This document shows positions 1 to 7,178 of a stretch of DNA of 24,570 nucleotides, one piece after another. The notes under the pieces are model-generated. The model made no database searches. It had not been told where the DNA came from and was given only the letters and a program-made list of their open reading frames with translations. The stretch's first letter is position 1; each line of letters begins with the position of its first letter. The stretch lies in contig CAYTPY010000023.1 of the NCBI GenBank assembly GCA_964439725.1, positions 1 through 24,570 on the forward strand, given 5' to 3'. This stretch comes from Croceibacterium_A sp964439725 (lineage in GTDB: Bacteria; Pseudomonadota; Alphaproteobacteria; Sphingomonadales; Sphingomonadaceae). A program made the translations under genes and the position numbers.

Positions 1-41
1 ATGCACCGGCGTGGAGCTTCATCGTACACAAGGAGTACGGG

Positions 42-1157
42 ATGAAAATCAGGGCCCTAGTCGTAGAGCAAAAGGACGCACCCTTTGTCCTCCAAGAACT
101 AGATCTCGACGAACCGGGCCGCGGCGAAGCGCTGGTGCGCATCGTCGCGTGCGGCGTCTGCCATACCGACGCCATCACCCGCGCCGGCGACATGCCGATG
201 CCGTTTCCAAGCGTGCTCGGTCACGAAGGCGCGGGCGTCGTCGAACGGGTTGGATCTGGCGTTACAGAAGTGGCTTCGGGCGACAAGGTCATTATCGGCT
301 GGCCCGCCTGCGGAGAGTGCCGCAATTGTCTGGACGGCGAGCCGCGCTATTGCCTGAGGACTGGCGAGGCGCTGGTATCGGGGCGGAGGTTCAAAGGGGA
401 GCAGGCTGGCACAACCGCCTACTCGCGTAGTGGTGAGCCGATGAACGGTCACTTCTTCGGCCAGTCTTCCTTTGCCACCCATTCGATTGTCACGGCAGAT
501 GCCCTGGTGAAGGTATCTGCCGAAGTACCGCTCGATCTGCTCGGCCCCTTGGCCTGTGGTCTGGGTACAGGCGCCGGCGCGGTGCTGAACGAGGCCCGCC
601 CAGGATTGGGGGACTCTGTTCTCATTGCCGGTGTCGGAGCCGTCGGACTCGCGGCCATTATGGCGGCCCGAAACTCAGGTGTAACGCGGATCATCGCCGC
701 CGACATCCATGACAACCGGCTAGAGCTCGCGAAAGATTTCGGTGCCACCGATGTGGTGAACTCTGGCGAGCAGGACCTGGTCGCGCAAGTTCAGAGCATC
801 ACCGGTAGCACGGTGGATTTTGCTTTCGATTGTACCGGAGTGATCCAGGTCATCGAGCAACTCGCCGAGACCGTCGGCATGCTTGGGCATCTGGTACTAG
901 TCGGCGGTGCCCCCGCCGCGGCGCGGTTTTCGCTCGACCATCTTACTACGCTTTGGGGCAAACGCGTCAGCGGCGTTCTCGGCGGAGGTGGCCGGTCAGG
1001 ACAACTGATCCCGGCCCTGGTTGATCTGTTCCAACAGGGACGCTTCCCCTTCGACCGTTTGGTGAAGTTCTATGACATGGATCAGATCGAACAGGCGCTG
1101 GAAGATTCCAGATCCGGCGCGGTGATCAAGCCAATCTTGCGAATGCCTCCCGCCTGA
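42..1157 (+). CDS. Zinc-dependent alcohol dehydrogenase (MDR family, aryl-alcohol dehydrogenase-like)
   Basis: This 371-residue medium-chain dehydrogenase should oxidise an alcohol to an aldehyde (or the reverse) in the cytoplasm with NAD(H). Seen: catalytic zinc ligands C40 (in CGVCHTD), H61 (in GHEGAG) and C172. A complete structural-zinc lobe is present at C90, C93, C96 and C104. The Rossmann motif is G197-x-G199-x-x-G202, followed by D221 at the end of the second strand, which by family rule favours NAD over NADP. The length is normal. The ATG is supported by AGGAG at 31-35, six bases upstream. The frame stays open to the window edge, so an earlier start outside cannot be excluded. The overall pattern resembles benzyl/aryl-alcohol dehydrogenases, but the substrate is inferred only. 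The downstream SDR and FMN hydroxyacid dehydrogenase suggest a catabolic oxidoreductase set. Confidence 0.93.
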   Translation: MKIRALVVEQKDAPFVLQELDLDEPGRGEALVRIVACGVCHTDAITRAGDMPMPFPSVLGHEGAGVVERVGSGVTEVASGDKVIIGWPACGECRNCLDGEPRYCLRTGEALVSGRRFKGEQAGTTAYSRSGEPMNGHFFGQSSFATHSIVTADALVKVSAEVPLDLLGPLACGLGTGAGAVLNEARPGLGDSVLIAGVGAVGLAAIMAARNSGVTRIIAADIHDNRLELAKDFGATDVVNSGEQDLVAQVQSITGSTVDFAFDCTGVIQVIEQLAETVGMLGHLVLVGGAPAAARFSLDHLTTLWGKRVSGVLGGGGRSGQLIPALVDLFQQGRFPFDRLVKFYDMDQIEQALEDSRSGAVIKPILRMPPA

Positions 1158-1388
1158 AACCCGCGGGCCTGGTCGTAGCGTCGCTTCCCCAGCGATGAGC
1201 AAGATATCGCGCGGCTCTGATCACCGGGCTCCCACCAGCACGCGACGTGGCTTCCCCTCATCCGCCACGGCTCCGGCGACGCGCCTCGTCAGCCGGGCCT
1301 CATTGAAGCCGCCGCACTCCCCGACCCTAACTTGACGGTTTCGCTTGCCTGCTGGGTTGGTTAAGCCACTCTGGAACGTTAAAAGGGG

Positions 1389-2123
1389 ATGGAAGTGAGC
1401 GTACTGCAGGGCCGCGTGGTGGTGGTGACCGGTGCCAGTTCCGGAATTGGCGAAGCTTGCGGGGTGTCGTTCGCTCACAAGGGTGCCAAAGTTGTTCTGG
1501 CTGCGCGGCGGACCGACCGGCTGACCGCGCTTGTCGAGCGCATCGAAGCAGCTGGCGGAGAGGCTCTGGCCGTTGCCACCGATGTCACCGAAGAAGCAGC
1601 CGTGCAGAACCTGTTCGATAGCGCGGTCGAGCGCTTCGGTACGGTCGACGTGCTGATCAATAACGCCGGCATCGCCGATAGCACTGCGGTCGATGAAATG
1701 TCCCTCAATCTGTGGAACCGGGTCATTGAGACCAATCTTACGTCGGCGTTCCTGTGCAGTCGTGCGGCCTTCCGCGTTATGAAGGGGCAGCGGCGCGGCC
1801 GGATCATCAACATCGGCTCGATTTCGGCGCGAGTCCCGCGCGCCAACAGTCCGGCGTACGCGGCCAGCAAATGGGGTCTGGACGGCCTTACCCGTTCGCT
1901 CGCCATTGACGGGCGTGAGTTCAACATCGCGGCTTCGATCTTCCATCCCGGCATCGTCGCCACCGAAATCGCGCCGGGTGCGGTCAAGCTCCCCGAAGAC
2001 TTCGCCGCTTCACCTGAAGATATCGCCGGGGTGATTGTTCACATGTGTGACCTTCCTGATCACCTGAACTTTTACGAGGGCATGGTCGTCCAAATCGACT
2101 TGCCGTTTCTCGGACGCGGCTGA
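1389..2123 (+). CDS. Short-chain dehydrogenase/reductase (classical SDR)
   Basis: A 244-residue classical SDR, a single Rossmann-fold domain that interconverts a hydroxyl and a carbonyl group with NAD(P)H. Seen: cofactor motif TGASSGIG at residues 14-21, NNAG at 91-94, and the full catalytic tetrad N116, S144, Y157, K161 (YAASK). R40 and R41 after the second strand suggest NADP(H) preference by family rule. The GGGG run at 1385-1388 touches the ATG at 1389. A GTG at 1395 would have normal Shine-Dalgarno spacing and may be the true start, giving a protein two residues shorter. The 231-base gap upstream holds a TTGACG at 1332-1337 that could be a -35 box, but no convincing -10. The stop is one base from the next start, so the pair is probably co-translated. 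Substrate unknown. Confidence 0.93.
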   Translation: MEVSVLQGRVVVVTGASSGIGEACGVSFAHKGAKVVLAARRTDRLTALVERIEAAGGEALAVATDVTEEAAVQNLFDSAVERFGTVDVLINNAGIADSTAVDEMSLNLWNRVIETNLTSAFLCSRAAFRVMKGQRRGRIINIGSISARVPRANSPAYAASKWGLDGLTRSLAIDGREFNIAASIFHPGIVATEIAPGAVKLPEDFAASPEDIAGVIVHMCDLPDHLNFYEGMVVQIDLPFLGRG

Positions 2124-2124
2124 A

Positions 2125-3273
2125 TTGAACGCCGACCTGCGCTGCTACAACATCGACGACTTGCGTAAGCGGGCGCGGCGGCGGCTGCCGCGCGGGATTT
2201 GGGAGTACGCAGAACGCGGCGTTGAGGACGAGACAGGGATGGCGCGCAACCGCGCTGCCTTCGAACGGATAACCTTTCGCCCCCGAGTGCTGCGGGGCGT
2301 GCAGAGGGTCGACACCAGCGCGGAGGTTCTTGGCGAGGTCAGCGCACTACCCTTGGCGTTGGCTCCCACGGGTGCTGCCGGGCTGTTGTGGTATCAGGGC
2401 GACCTAGCCCTGGCTCGCGCGGCTGCGGCAGCGGGGCTGCCGTTCACGATTTCCAGCGCCAGCACGATGAATCTGGAGCAGATCGCCGTGGCGGGAGGAC
2501 GCCTCTGGTTTCAGCTCTACCTGTGGGAAGACCGTGCACTATCACACGGCGTGGTCGCCAAAGCCCACGATCTCGGTTGTGAGGCGCTATTCGTCACGCT
2601 CGATATGCCCGTGCCGCCGAACCGCGAATATATCCTGCGCAATGGCTTCGGCACGCCGTTCAAGCTCAACGCCCGCAATACACTGGACGTGCTGCGCCAC
2701 CCCCATTGGCTCGCCAGCGTCATGGGACGCTATGCCCTCAACGGAGGCGTGCCGAGCCAAGCCAATCTTCCTGACCGCCTGCGCGCCAAGGTCACCAAGG
2801 GCGCGCCGCCCGGAGCACTGTTCAAACAGGATGATTTAGACTGGGACGGTGTGATGGAACTGCGCGATCGCTGGCCGGGCAAGTTTATCCTCAAGGGTGT
2901 TCTCCACCCTGAAGATGCTGAGCGAGCGCTGCAGATAGGCGCCGATGGCATCGTCGTTTCGAACCACGGTGGCCGGGCGCTGGATAGCTCGATCGCGACT
3001 ATCGACGCTCTGCCCGACATCGTTCGGGCAGTCGGCGGACGTCTGACCGTTCTTCTCGACAGCGGAATACGCCGGGGCAGCGACGTGGTGAAAGCGATCG
3101 CCTTAGGCACCGACGCGGTTCTGGTGGGCCGGGCTCCGCTCTATGGTCTCGCTGCGGCAGGAGAGGCTGGCGTGACGCGTGCGCTCGATCTGATCAAAAC
3201 GGAGACGGCCCGCACGATGGCGATGCTAGGCGCGCGCTCGATCTCCGAGCTTGATGGCAGTCTTCTTCGCTGA
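2125..3273 (+). CDS. lldD: FMN-dependent alpha-hydroxyacid dehydrogenase (L-lactate/mandelate dehydrogenase family)
   Basis: A 382-residue TIM-barrel flavoprotein of the family that oxidises L-2-hydroxyacids (lactate, mandelate, glycolate) to 2-oxoacids. Seen: conserved Y28 in the N-terminal helix region, the PTG motif of the FMN pocket, QLY in the third strand, K257 near the flavin, and catalytic H281 with R284 in SNHGGRALD. The DSGIRRG and LVGRAPLYG phosphate-binding segments follow. The start appears to be TTG at 2125, one base after the SDR stop. No ATG or GTG lies nearby in frame, so expression probably depends on translational coupling. The symbol marks the family. Lactate as substrate is not proven, and mandelate or another aromatic hydroxyacid would fit the alcohol dehydrogenase neighbour equally well. 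Confidence 0.92.
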   Translation: MNADLRCYNIDDLRKRARRRLPRGIWEYAERGVEDETGMARNRAAFERITFRPRVLRGVQRVDTSAEVLGEVSALPLALAPTGAAGLLWYQGDLALARAAAAAGLPFTISSASTMNLEQIAVAGGRLWFQLYLWEDRALSHGVVAKAHDLGCEALFVTLDMPVPPNREYILRNGFGTPFKLNARNTLDVLRHPHWLASVMGRYALNGGVPSQANLPDRLRAKVTKGAPPGALFKQDDLDWDGVMELRDRWPGKFILKGVLHPEDAERALQIGADGIVVSNHGGRALDSSIATIDALPDIVRAVGGRLTVLLDSGIRRGSDVVKAIALGTDAVLVGRAPLYGLAAAGEAGVTRALDLIKTETARTMAMLGARSISELDGSLLR

Positions 3274-3282
3274 CTCCAGCGC

Positions 3283-3313
3283 AAAAAAAAACGGCGGGGT
3301 CATCCCCGCCGTT
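3283..3313 (-). terminator. Rho-independent terminator of the 75-residue protein gene
   Basis: A 10-bp perfect stem (3290-3299 pairing with 3304-3313, arm AACGGCGGGG) closes a TCAT loop. Read on the minus strand it is followed by a run of nine T. It lies just beyond the stop of the minus-strand small gene (3340). On the plus strand, after the hydroxyacid dehydrogenase stop at 3273, the same hairpin has no T run, so it may still slow that transcript but is built for the minus strand. Confidence 0.85.
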
Positions 3314-3339
3314 CTATCGGTTAAATCCGGATCAGCCTA

Positions 3340-3567
3340 CTACGGGCTAACGGGAAGATCTTCGTCGCCGTCGGAGGCGATCACACCAATCACGCCGGCC
3401 ACGACGATCAGAGCCAAAATCCAGGCCCAGCTTCCACCCAAGCCTTCCGAATCAGCAACCGGCGAAGCGGCACGCACGTCCGCCGGAGCCGGCGCGGCAG
3501 CAGCGGCAGTGGATCCGAATACCATGCCCGCGGATGCGAGAGCGACAAGCGCTTTACGAGTAACCAT
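3340..3567 (-). CDS. Small exported/membrane protein of unknown function, 75 residues
   Basis: The protein begins with a signal-peptide-like stretch: TRK at residues 3-5, a hydrophobic core, then an Ala-rich segment around residues 19-26. It has a short Ala/Pro linker and a single strongly hydrophobic segment at about residues 46-65. It ends in an acidic tail, SDGDEDLPVSP. A GGAAGG ribosome site sits just upstream of the ATG. The gene has a candidate promoter at 3598-3626 and a strong terminator, which supports expression as a single-gene unit. From memory, similar little proteins with a DLP.SP-like tail are common and uncharacterised in Sphingomonadales. No function can be assigned. Confidence 0.75.
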   Translation of the reverse strand: MVTRKALVALASAGMVFGSTAAAAAPAPADVRAASPVADSEGLGGSWAWILALIVVAGVIGVIASDGDEDLPVSP

Positions 3568-3597
3568 TTAGTGCCCTTCCGTTTTAACTTCGCCGCT

Positions 3598-3626
3598 CCA
3601 GTATTCACGGCGCAACCCTACGTCAA
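3598..3626 (-). promoter_or_regulatory. Candidate sigma-70 promoter for the 75-residue protein gene
   Basis: On the minus strand TTGACG (3621-3626) is followed after 17 bases by TACTGG (3598-3603). The -35 box is near perfect. The -10 is weak, as is common in alphaproteobacteria. The transcript would begin near 3590, giving a leader of about 23 bases. Confidence 0.4.
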
Positions 3627-3786
3627 CCCTCGGCCCAGTTCCCCCAAGGACATTCGTTGGAATGCGGGAGAATTCATACAGACCGAAATCTTCGATGCCA
3701 ACCCTTTAACCCGTCGCGGCGCGGCGTAACTGCCACGAAAAGTTTGCGGTTCTCTTAACCCCGCCGGCACACTAATCGCCTAACGC

Positions 3787-4761
3787 GTGAAACGTTCCTT
3801 CAAACTAGGCCTGGCAATCGCTGCTATGGCATTCGCGCAACAGTCCGCCGCGCAAGACCACGATGCGGTCGAGCGACTCGTCGAGCAGGACCTGCGCTTG
3901 GCGACGATCGCGGAACGCCTGCTCGGCACCAACGCTTCGCTCTGCCGCCTGCATATGCCCCTCACGGGCATGGTTTTGCATAGTCGCGACCAATACCGCG
4001 CTGGCCTGGCTCAAGACGCATTCGTCAACGGCTCCATCGCGGTTGCGGCCGTCGTGCCCGGCTCTTTCGCGTCTCTGGCCGGCGTAGTTGCCGGCGACGG
4101 AGTTATCGCGGTCGGCGCCCAGCGCACGGACCAAATGTCGGCAAGCGACGGCGCCCCCTTGCGAGACGCCGCGATTTCCGCCTTGGCTGACACTGCGGAA
4201 AGGAACCAGGAGGTGCTCGTCCTGTCGCGCAACGGACGCGAAACAGTCATCCCCTTGTCCGCGCCGGTAGGCTGTCGCGCGCTGGTCGAGATTCGGGCTG
4301 CAAATTCCCTGTCAGCGCGATCGGACGGCCGGGTAATCCAGATCGACTACGCGCTGGCTGAAGCGGCCACCGATGACCAGCTCGCCGTCATCTTTGCCCA
4401 CGAGATGGCTCACCTCGTGCTCGAACATCGCCGCCGTCTTGAGGCAGCAGGGGTGGAGAAAGGCCTGCTGGGTGAGTTCGGCAAGAACCAGCGCCTCAAC
4501 CGGCAAGTGGAGGTCGAGGCGGACCGAATGTCCGTGCATCTCCTGGCCAACGCCGGTTACGAGCCGGCCCTCGCGCCTGAGTTCTGGCGCACCAATCTCG
4601 GACGACGAGCCGGGGGCGGCTTGCTTCGCAGCAGCACATATCCCTCGCCCGAAGCGCGGGCGCGGTTGCTGGAGCGGGAAATCGAAGATTATCTCGGCGG
4701 CGGGGCAGCGCCGACATACCCCGGCCACCTCCTGGGGCGCCGGGAAATGCTGTTCGATTGA
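3787..4761 (+). CDS. Secreted M48-family zinc metalloprotease with PDZ-like region
   Basis: A 324-residue protein whose N-terminus (KR, hydrophobic core, Ala-x-Ala near residue 22) is a signal peptide, placing it in the periplasm or envelope. Residues about 75-155 look like a PDZ fold (a VVPGSFASLAGV..GD stretch). The peptidase domain follows, with zinc motif H205-E-M-A-H209 and the downstream ligand region EVEADR at 242-247. Two cysteines, C53 and C163, could form a disulfide. M48 proteins of this kind act in envelope protein quality control, so that role is inferred. The start is GTG with no clear ribosome site, but a later ATG (residue 14) would lose the signal peptide. The 219-base divergent region upstream holds the minus-strand promoter and a weak CATTC-GAATG hairpin at 3651-3664. 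The gene converges on the flavin reductase with six bases between them. Confidence 0.88.
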   Translation: MKRSFKLGLAIAAMAFAQQSAAQDHDAVERLVEQDLRLATIAERLLGTNASLCRLHMPLTGMVLHSRDQYRAGLAQDAFVNGSIAVAAVVPGSFASLAGVVAGDGVIAVGAQRTDQMSASDGAPLRDAAISALADTAERNQEVLVLSRNGRETVIPLSAPVGCRALVEIRAANSLSARSDGRVIQIDYALAEAATDDQLAVIFAHEMAHLVLEHRRRLEAAGVEKGLLGEFGKNQRLNRQVEVEADRMSVHLLANAGYEPALAPEFWRTNLGRRAGGGLLRSSTYPSPEARARLLEREIEDYLGGGAAPTYPGHLLGRREMLFD

Positions 4762-4767
4762 ACCCAG

Positions 4768-5280
4768 TTAGCCGGCGGGCCGCTCGGGCGCTTCGCTGAT
4801 GTCGATGTAGCGGCGATCGTAATACGTCAGCGGCGCTGCGTCGGCCCGGTGATGGGCGCCCATCAGCTCGCCGATGAAGATTGAGTGAGTGCCGAACTCA
4901 TGCGCATGCGCGAGCCGGCAGATGAAGCTCGATTGCGCCGACGCCAGAACGGGTACCCCGCACCATTCCTCCCAATCGCCCACGGCAAACCGGTCGGCGC
5001 CCCCATGCATGAAATGCTCTGCTACATCCCGGTTGCCGAGGCCGAGTACGTTCACACCGAATAGCTGGGCGTGAGCGAGCGGCGCATGCAAAGAGGCCTG
5101 GCGGTTGACGCAAACCAAGAGCGAAGGGGGATCGAAGCTGAGCGAGCTTACGGCTGTCGCTAAGATGCCGAAACGGCCGCCGTCATGCCGCGTGGTGACG
5201 GCATAGACCGTGGCCGCCACATGGCGCATCGCCATTCGAAAGGAATCGAGGAGCTCCGCATGATCTTGGCACTCGTTCAC
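4768..5280 (-). CDS. Flavin reductase domain protein (HpaC/flavin:NADH reductase type)
   Basis: A 170-residue protein matching the flavin reductase family that reduces free FMN or FAD with NAD(P)H. Seen: the N-terminal FRMAMRHVAATVYAVTT segment, the SSLSFDPPSLLVCVN signature at about residues 45-59, a FGVNVL strand, and a C-terminal PLTYYDRRY motif. The frame is open much further upstream, but homology begins at about residue 13. A GTG at 5280 has GGAG five bases upstream, so I chose it. The gene is divergent from the RibB fusion and shares the promoter region with the palindrome at 5386-5399. No oxygenase partner lies nearby, so the enzyme may supply reduced flavin generally. Being next to riboflavin genes suggests joint control. 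Confidence 0.87.
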   Translation of the reverse strand: MNECQDHAELLDSFRMAMRHVAATVYAVTTRHDGGRFGILATAVSSLSFDPPSLLVCVNRQASLHAPLAHAQLFGVNVLGLGNRDVAEHFMHGGADRFAVGDWEEWCGVPVLASAQSSFICRLAHAHEFGTHSIFIGELMGAHHRADAAPLTYYDRRYIDISEAPERPAG

Positions 5281-5363
5281 GAGGTCTCCATGCGGTGACC
5301 TGTCGGTTCGCGCAAGCGTCCTGAGCCTGCAGCCTTCTTTGAAAACCAGAATCCCGCACCCCG

Positions 5364-5399
5364 ATGTGATATTTGTCTTTTCGATCACATTATAATGTG
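5364..5399. promoter_or_regulatory. Operator-like palindrome and TATAAT box in the flavin divergent region
   Basis: CACATTATAATGTG (5386-5399) is a perfect 14-bp palindrome. A further half-site ATGTGAT (5364-5370) is inverted relative to ATCACAT (5384-5390). The sequence TATAAT (5391-5396) inside the palindrome is a perfect -10 hexamer for the plus strand, though no good -35 lies at the usual distance. The site lies between the flavin reductase (5280) and the RibB fusion (start near 5413), so a bound protein could control both. No FMN riboswitch was seen here. Confidence 0.6.
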
Positions 5400-5412
5400 G
5401 CATGCGATAGGA

Positions 5413-6708
5413 ATGAACCCGACCTTCCTCGAACAAGTCCGTGCCATCATCACCGAAGGCAAAATGTCTCGCGCCGGCCTTGCCCGTGCAGCAGGACTGC
5501 ATGCCAACACCCTGCGCGATTGCACCGAGCCAAGTTGGAATCCGACGGCTGACACGCTGGGTAAGCTCGAGCGCTTTTTGACGGAAAGCGATGACACTCC
5601 TGTTCTCGTGCCGATCGAACAGATCATCGACGAAGCTCGAAACGGACGGATGTTCGTGCTCGTCGATGACGAAGACCGCGAAAACGAGGGAGACCTGATC
5701 ATACCCGCGCAGATGGCGACGCCGGATGCGATCAACTTCATGGCCACGCACGGGCGCGGCCTGATTTGCCTGGCGCTGGCGCAAGAGCGGGTCGACGCGC
5801 TCGGCTTGCAACCCATGAGCCGCAACAACCGCAGCCGGATGGAGACCGCCTTCACCACCTCTATCGAAGCGCGCGAAGGGGTTACGACCGGCATTAGCGC
5901 AGCAGACCGGGCGCGCACGATCTCTGTCGCCATCGACGCAGCGAAAGGCCCTGACGACATAGTCAGCCCCGGCCACGTCTTCCCTCTAGTGGCCCGGGAA
6001 GGCGGGGTTCTTGTCCGGGCGGGGCATACTGAGGCGGCGGTCGATATCTCGCGCCTCGCCGGGCTCAATCCGTCGGGCGTGATTTGCGAGATCATGGCCG
6101 AGGACGGCACGATGGCGCGCCTCGACGACCTGATGCAATTCGCGCGCAAGCACGGCCTGAAGATCGGAACGATCCGCGATCTGATCGCCTATCGCCGCCG
6201 CCATGATCATCTGGTCGAAAAACGCGCCGAGAGCCGTTTCACTAGCCGGTGGGGCGGCGAGTGGCGTGTGATCAGCTTTTACAACAAGGCGACCAAGAGT
6301 GAGACGCTGGCGCTCGTCAAAGGGCACGTCGATCCCGCGAAGCCGACACTTGTCCGCATGCACTCGCTGTCCTTTTTCGACGATATCTTCGCTCAGGACA
6401 CGGACCGTCACGGCCTACTCGAACGTGCAATGCGCACGATCGGCGAAGAAGGTGCCGGAGTTGTCGTACTGATCAGCCGGCCTTCGGCAGGCTACGCAAG
6501 TCGCGCCATCCGCCAACTGGGGCGCACCGCTCCGGTCGATGACGACGACATGCCCGCCGAACAACGCGATTACGGAGTCGGGGCCCAGATCCTCGCCGAA
6601 CTCGGCGTGCACGACATGGTGCTACTCACTAACACGCGGCATTCGCTGGTAGGGCTGGAAGGCTACGATCTGTCGATCGTCGGCGAGCGTCCGATCGATC
6701 CGGTTTGA
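5413..6708 (+). CDS. ribB: HTH domain fused to 3,4-dihydroxy-2-butanone 4-phosphate synthase and a degenerate RibA-like domain
   Basis: A 431-residue three-part protein. Residues about 2-56 resemble a lambda-repressor/XRE-type helix-turn-helix (LARAAGLHANTLRD, then NPTADTLGKLERFL). Residues about 68-270 are RibB, which converts ribulose 5-phosphate to the four-carbon unit of riboflavin. Its hallmarks are present: DDEDRENEGDL at 85-95, EGVTTG from 155, GHVFPL at 187-192 and HTEA from 205. The rest is RibA-like but lacks the three zinc cysteines of GTP cyclohydrolase II (the stretch after M316-H317 has none) and the QEGRG motif. It keeps a C-terminal DYGVGAQIL and LLTN pattern, so it is probably not a cyclohydrolase. 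An ATG at 5395 is also in frame but lies in the palindrome. Neither start has a good ribosome site. The gene leads ribH and the aldo/keto reductase. Confidence 0.9.
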   Translation: MNPTFLEQVRAIITEGKMSRAGLARAAGLHANTLRDCTEPSWNPTADTLGKLERFLTESDDTPVLVPIEQIIDEARNGRMFVLVDDEDRENEGDLIIPAQMATPDAINFMATHGRGLICLALAQERVDALGLQPMSRNNRSRMETAFTTSIEAREGVTTGISAADRARTISVAIDAAKGPDDIVSPGHVFPLVAREGGVLVRAGHTEAAVDISRLAGLNPSGVICEIMAEDGTMARLDDLMQFARKHGLKIGTIRDLIAYRRRHDHLVEKRAESRFTSRWGGEWRVISFYNKATKSETLALVKGHVDPAKPTLVRMHSLSFFDDIFAQDTDRHGLLERAMRTIGEEGAGVVVLISRPSAGYASRAIRQLGRTAPVDDDDMPAEQRDYGVGAQILAELGVHDMVLLTNTRHSLVGLEGYDLSIVGERPIDPV

Positions 6709-6758
6709 CATGTAACAAGTGGCAGCTAGGCCTGCCGGCATAACCACACGGAGTGTCA

Positions 6759-7178
6759 ATGGCCCGCTTCCTCATCGTCGAAGCACGCTTCTACGAACAT
6801 CTGAACGATATGCTGATTGCCGGAGCGCGCACTGCGTTGGAGGCAAGCGGCCACTCGGCTGAAGTCCTGACGGTGCCCGGCGCGCTGGAAGTGCCGGCCG
6901 CCATCGCCGCAGCTGCCGAAACCGGACGATATGACGGGTTCGTCGCTCTCGGAGTGGTCATTCGAGGCGAAACCTTTCATTTCGAGATCGTGGCTGGCGA
7001 AAGCGCACGCGGCATCATGGCCCTCACGATGGACGCTATCCCCATCGGCAATGGCATCCTCACTGTGGAGAACGAGGCCCAAGCCTTGGTCCGGGCCGAT
7101 CCTGCCCAGCTCAACAAGGGCGCCGGCGCTGCGGAAGCGGCCATGGCTTTGCTTGCGATCAAGGAGAAGTTCGCATGA
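6759..7178 (+). CDS. ribH: 6,7-dimethyl-8-ribityllumazine synthase
   Basis: A 139-residue lumazine synthase, which condenses the RibB product with the ribitylamino-pyrimidine in the penultimate step of riboflavin synthesis. Seen: the ARFYEHLND segment with the stacking aromatic F11, PGALEVP at 40-46, and GVVIRGETFHFE with catalytic H74. The ending NGILTVENEAQALVRA is typical of the family. I prefer ATG 6759 (CGGAG at 6749-6753) over the GTG at 6753, which overlaps the ribosome site. It follows the RibB fusion by 50 bases without a terminator and overlaps the next gene by 4 bases, so all three are probably one transcript. Confidence 0.95.
   Translation: MARFLIVEARFYEHLNDMLIAGARTALEASGHSAEVLTVPGALEVPAAIAAAAETGRYDGFVALGVVIRGETFHFEIVAGESARGIMALTMDAIPIGNGILTVENEAQALVRADPAQLNKGAGAAEAAMALLAIKEKFA

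Noticed and set aside
1221..1946. Minus-strand frame of 241 codons partly covering the 1158-1388 gap
   Set aside because: Mostly antisense to the SDR. The tail in the gap has no recognisable motif.
3700..3760. TTAACC motifs as CtrA binding sites
   Set aside because: The second TTAA half-site at the required 7-base spacing is missing in both places.
5281..5412. FMN riboswitch ahead of the riboflavin genes
   Set aside because: None of the conserved RFN-element segments could be found, and the leader from the TATAAT box to the start is too short to hold one.
5281..5976. Long minus-strand open frame extending the flavin reductase upstream to 402 residues
   Set aside because: The extension lies opposite the well-supported RibB fusion and has no family features. 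Flavin reductase homology begins after about 5250, and a GTG with a ribosome site is at 5280.
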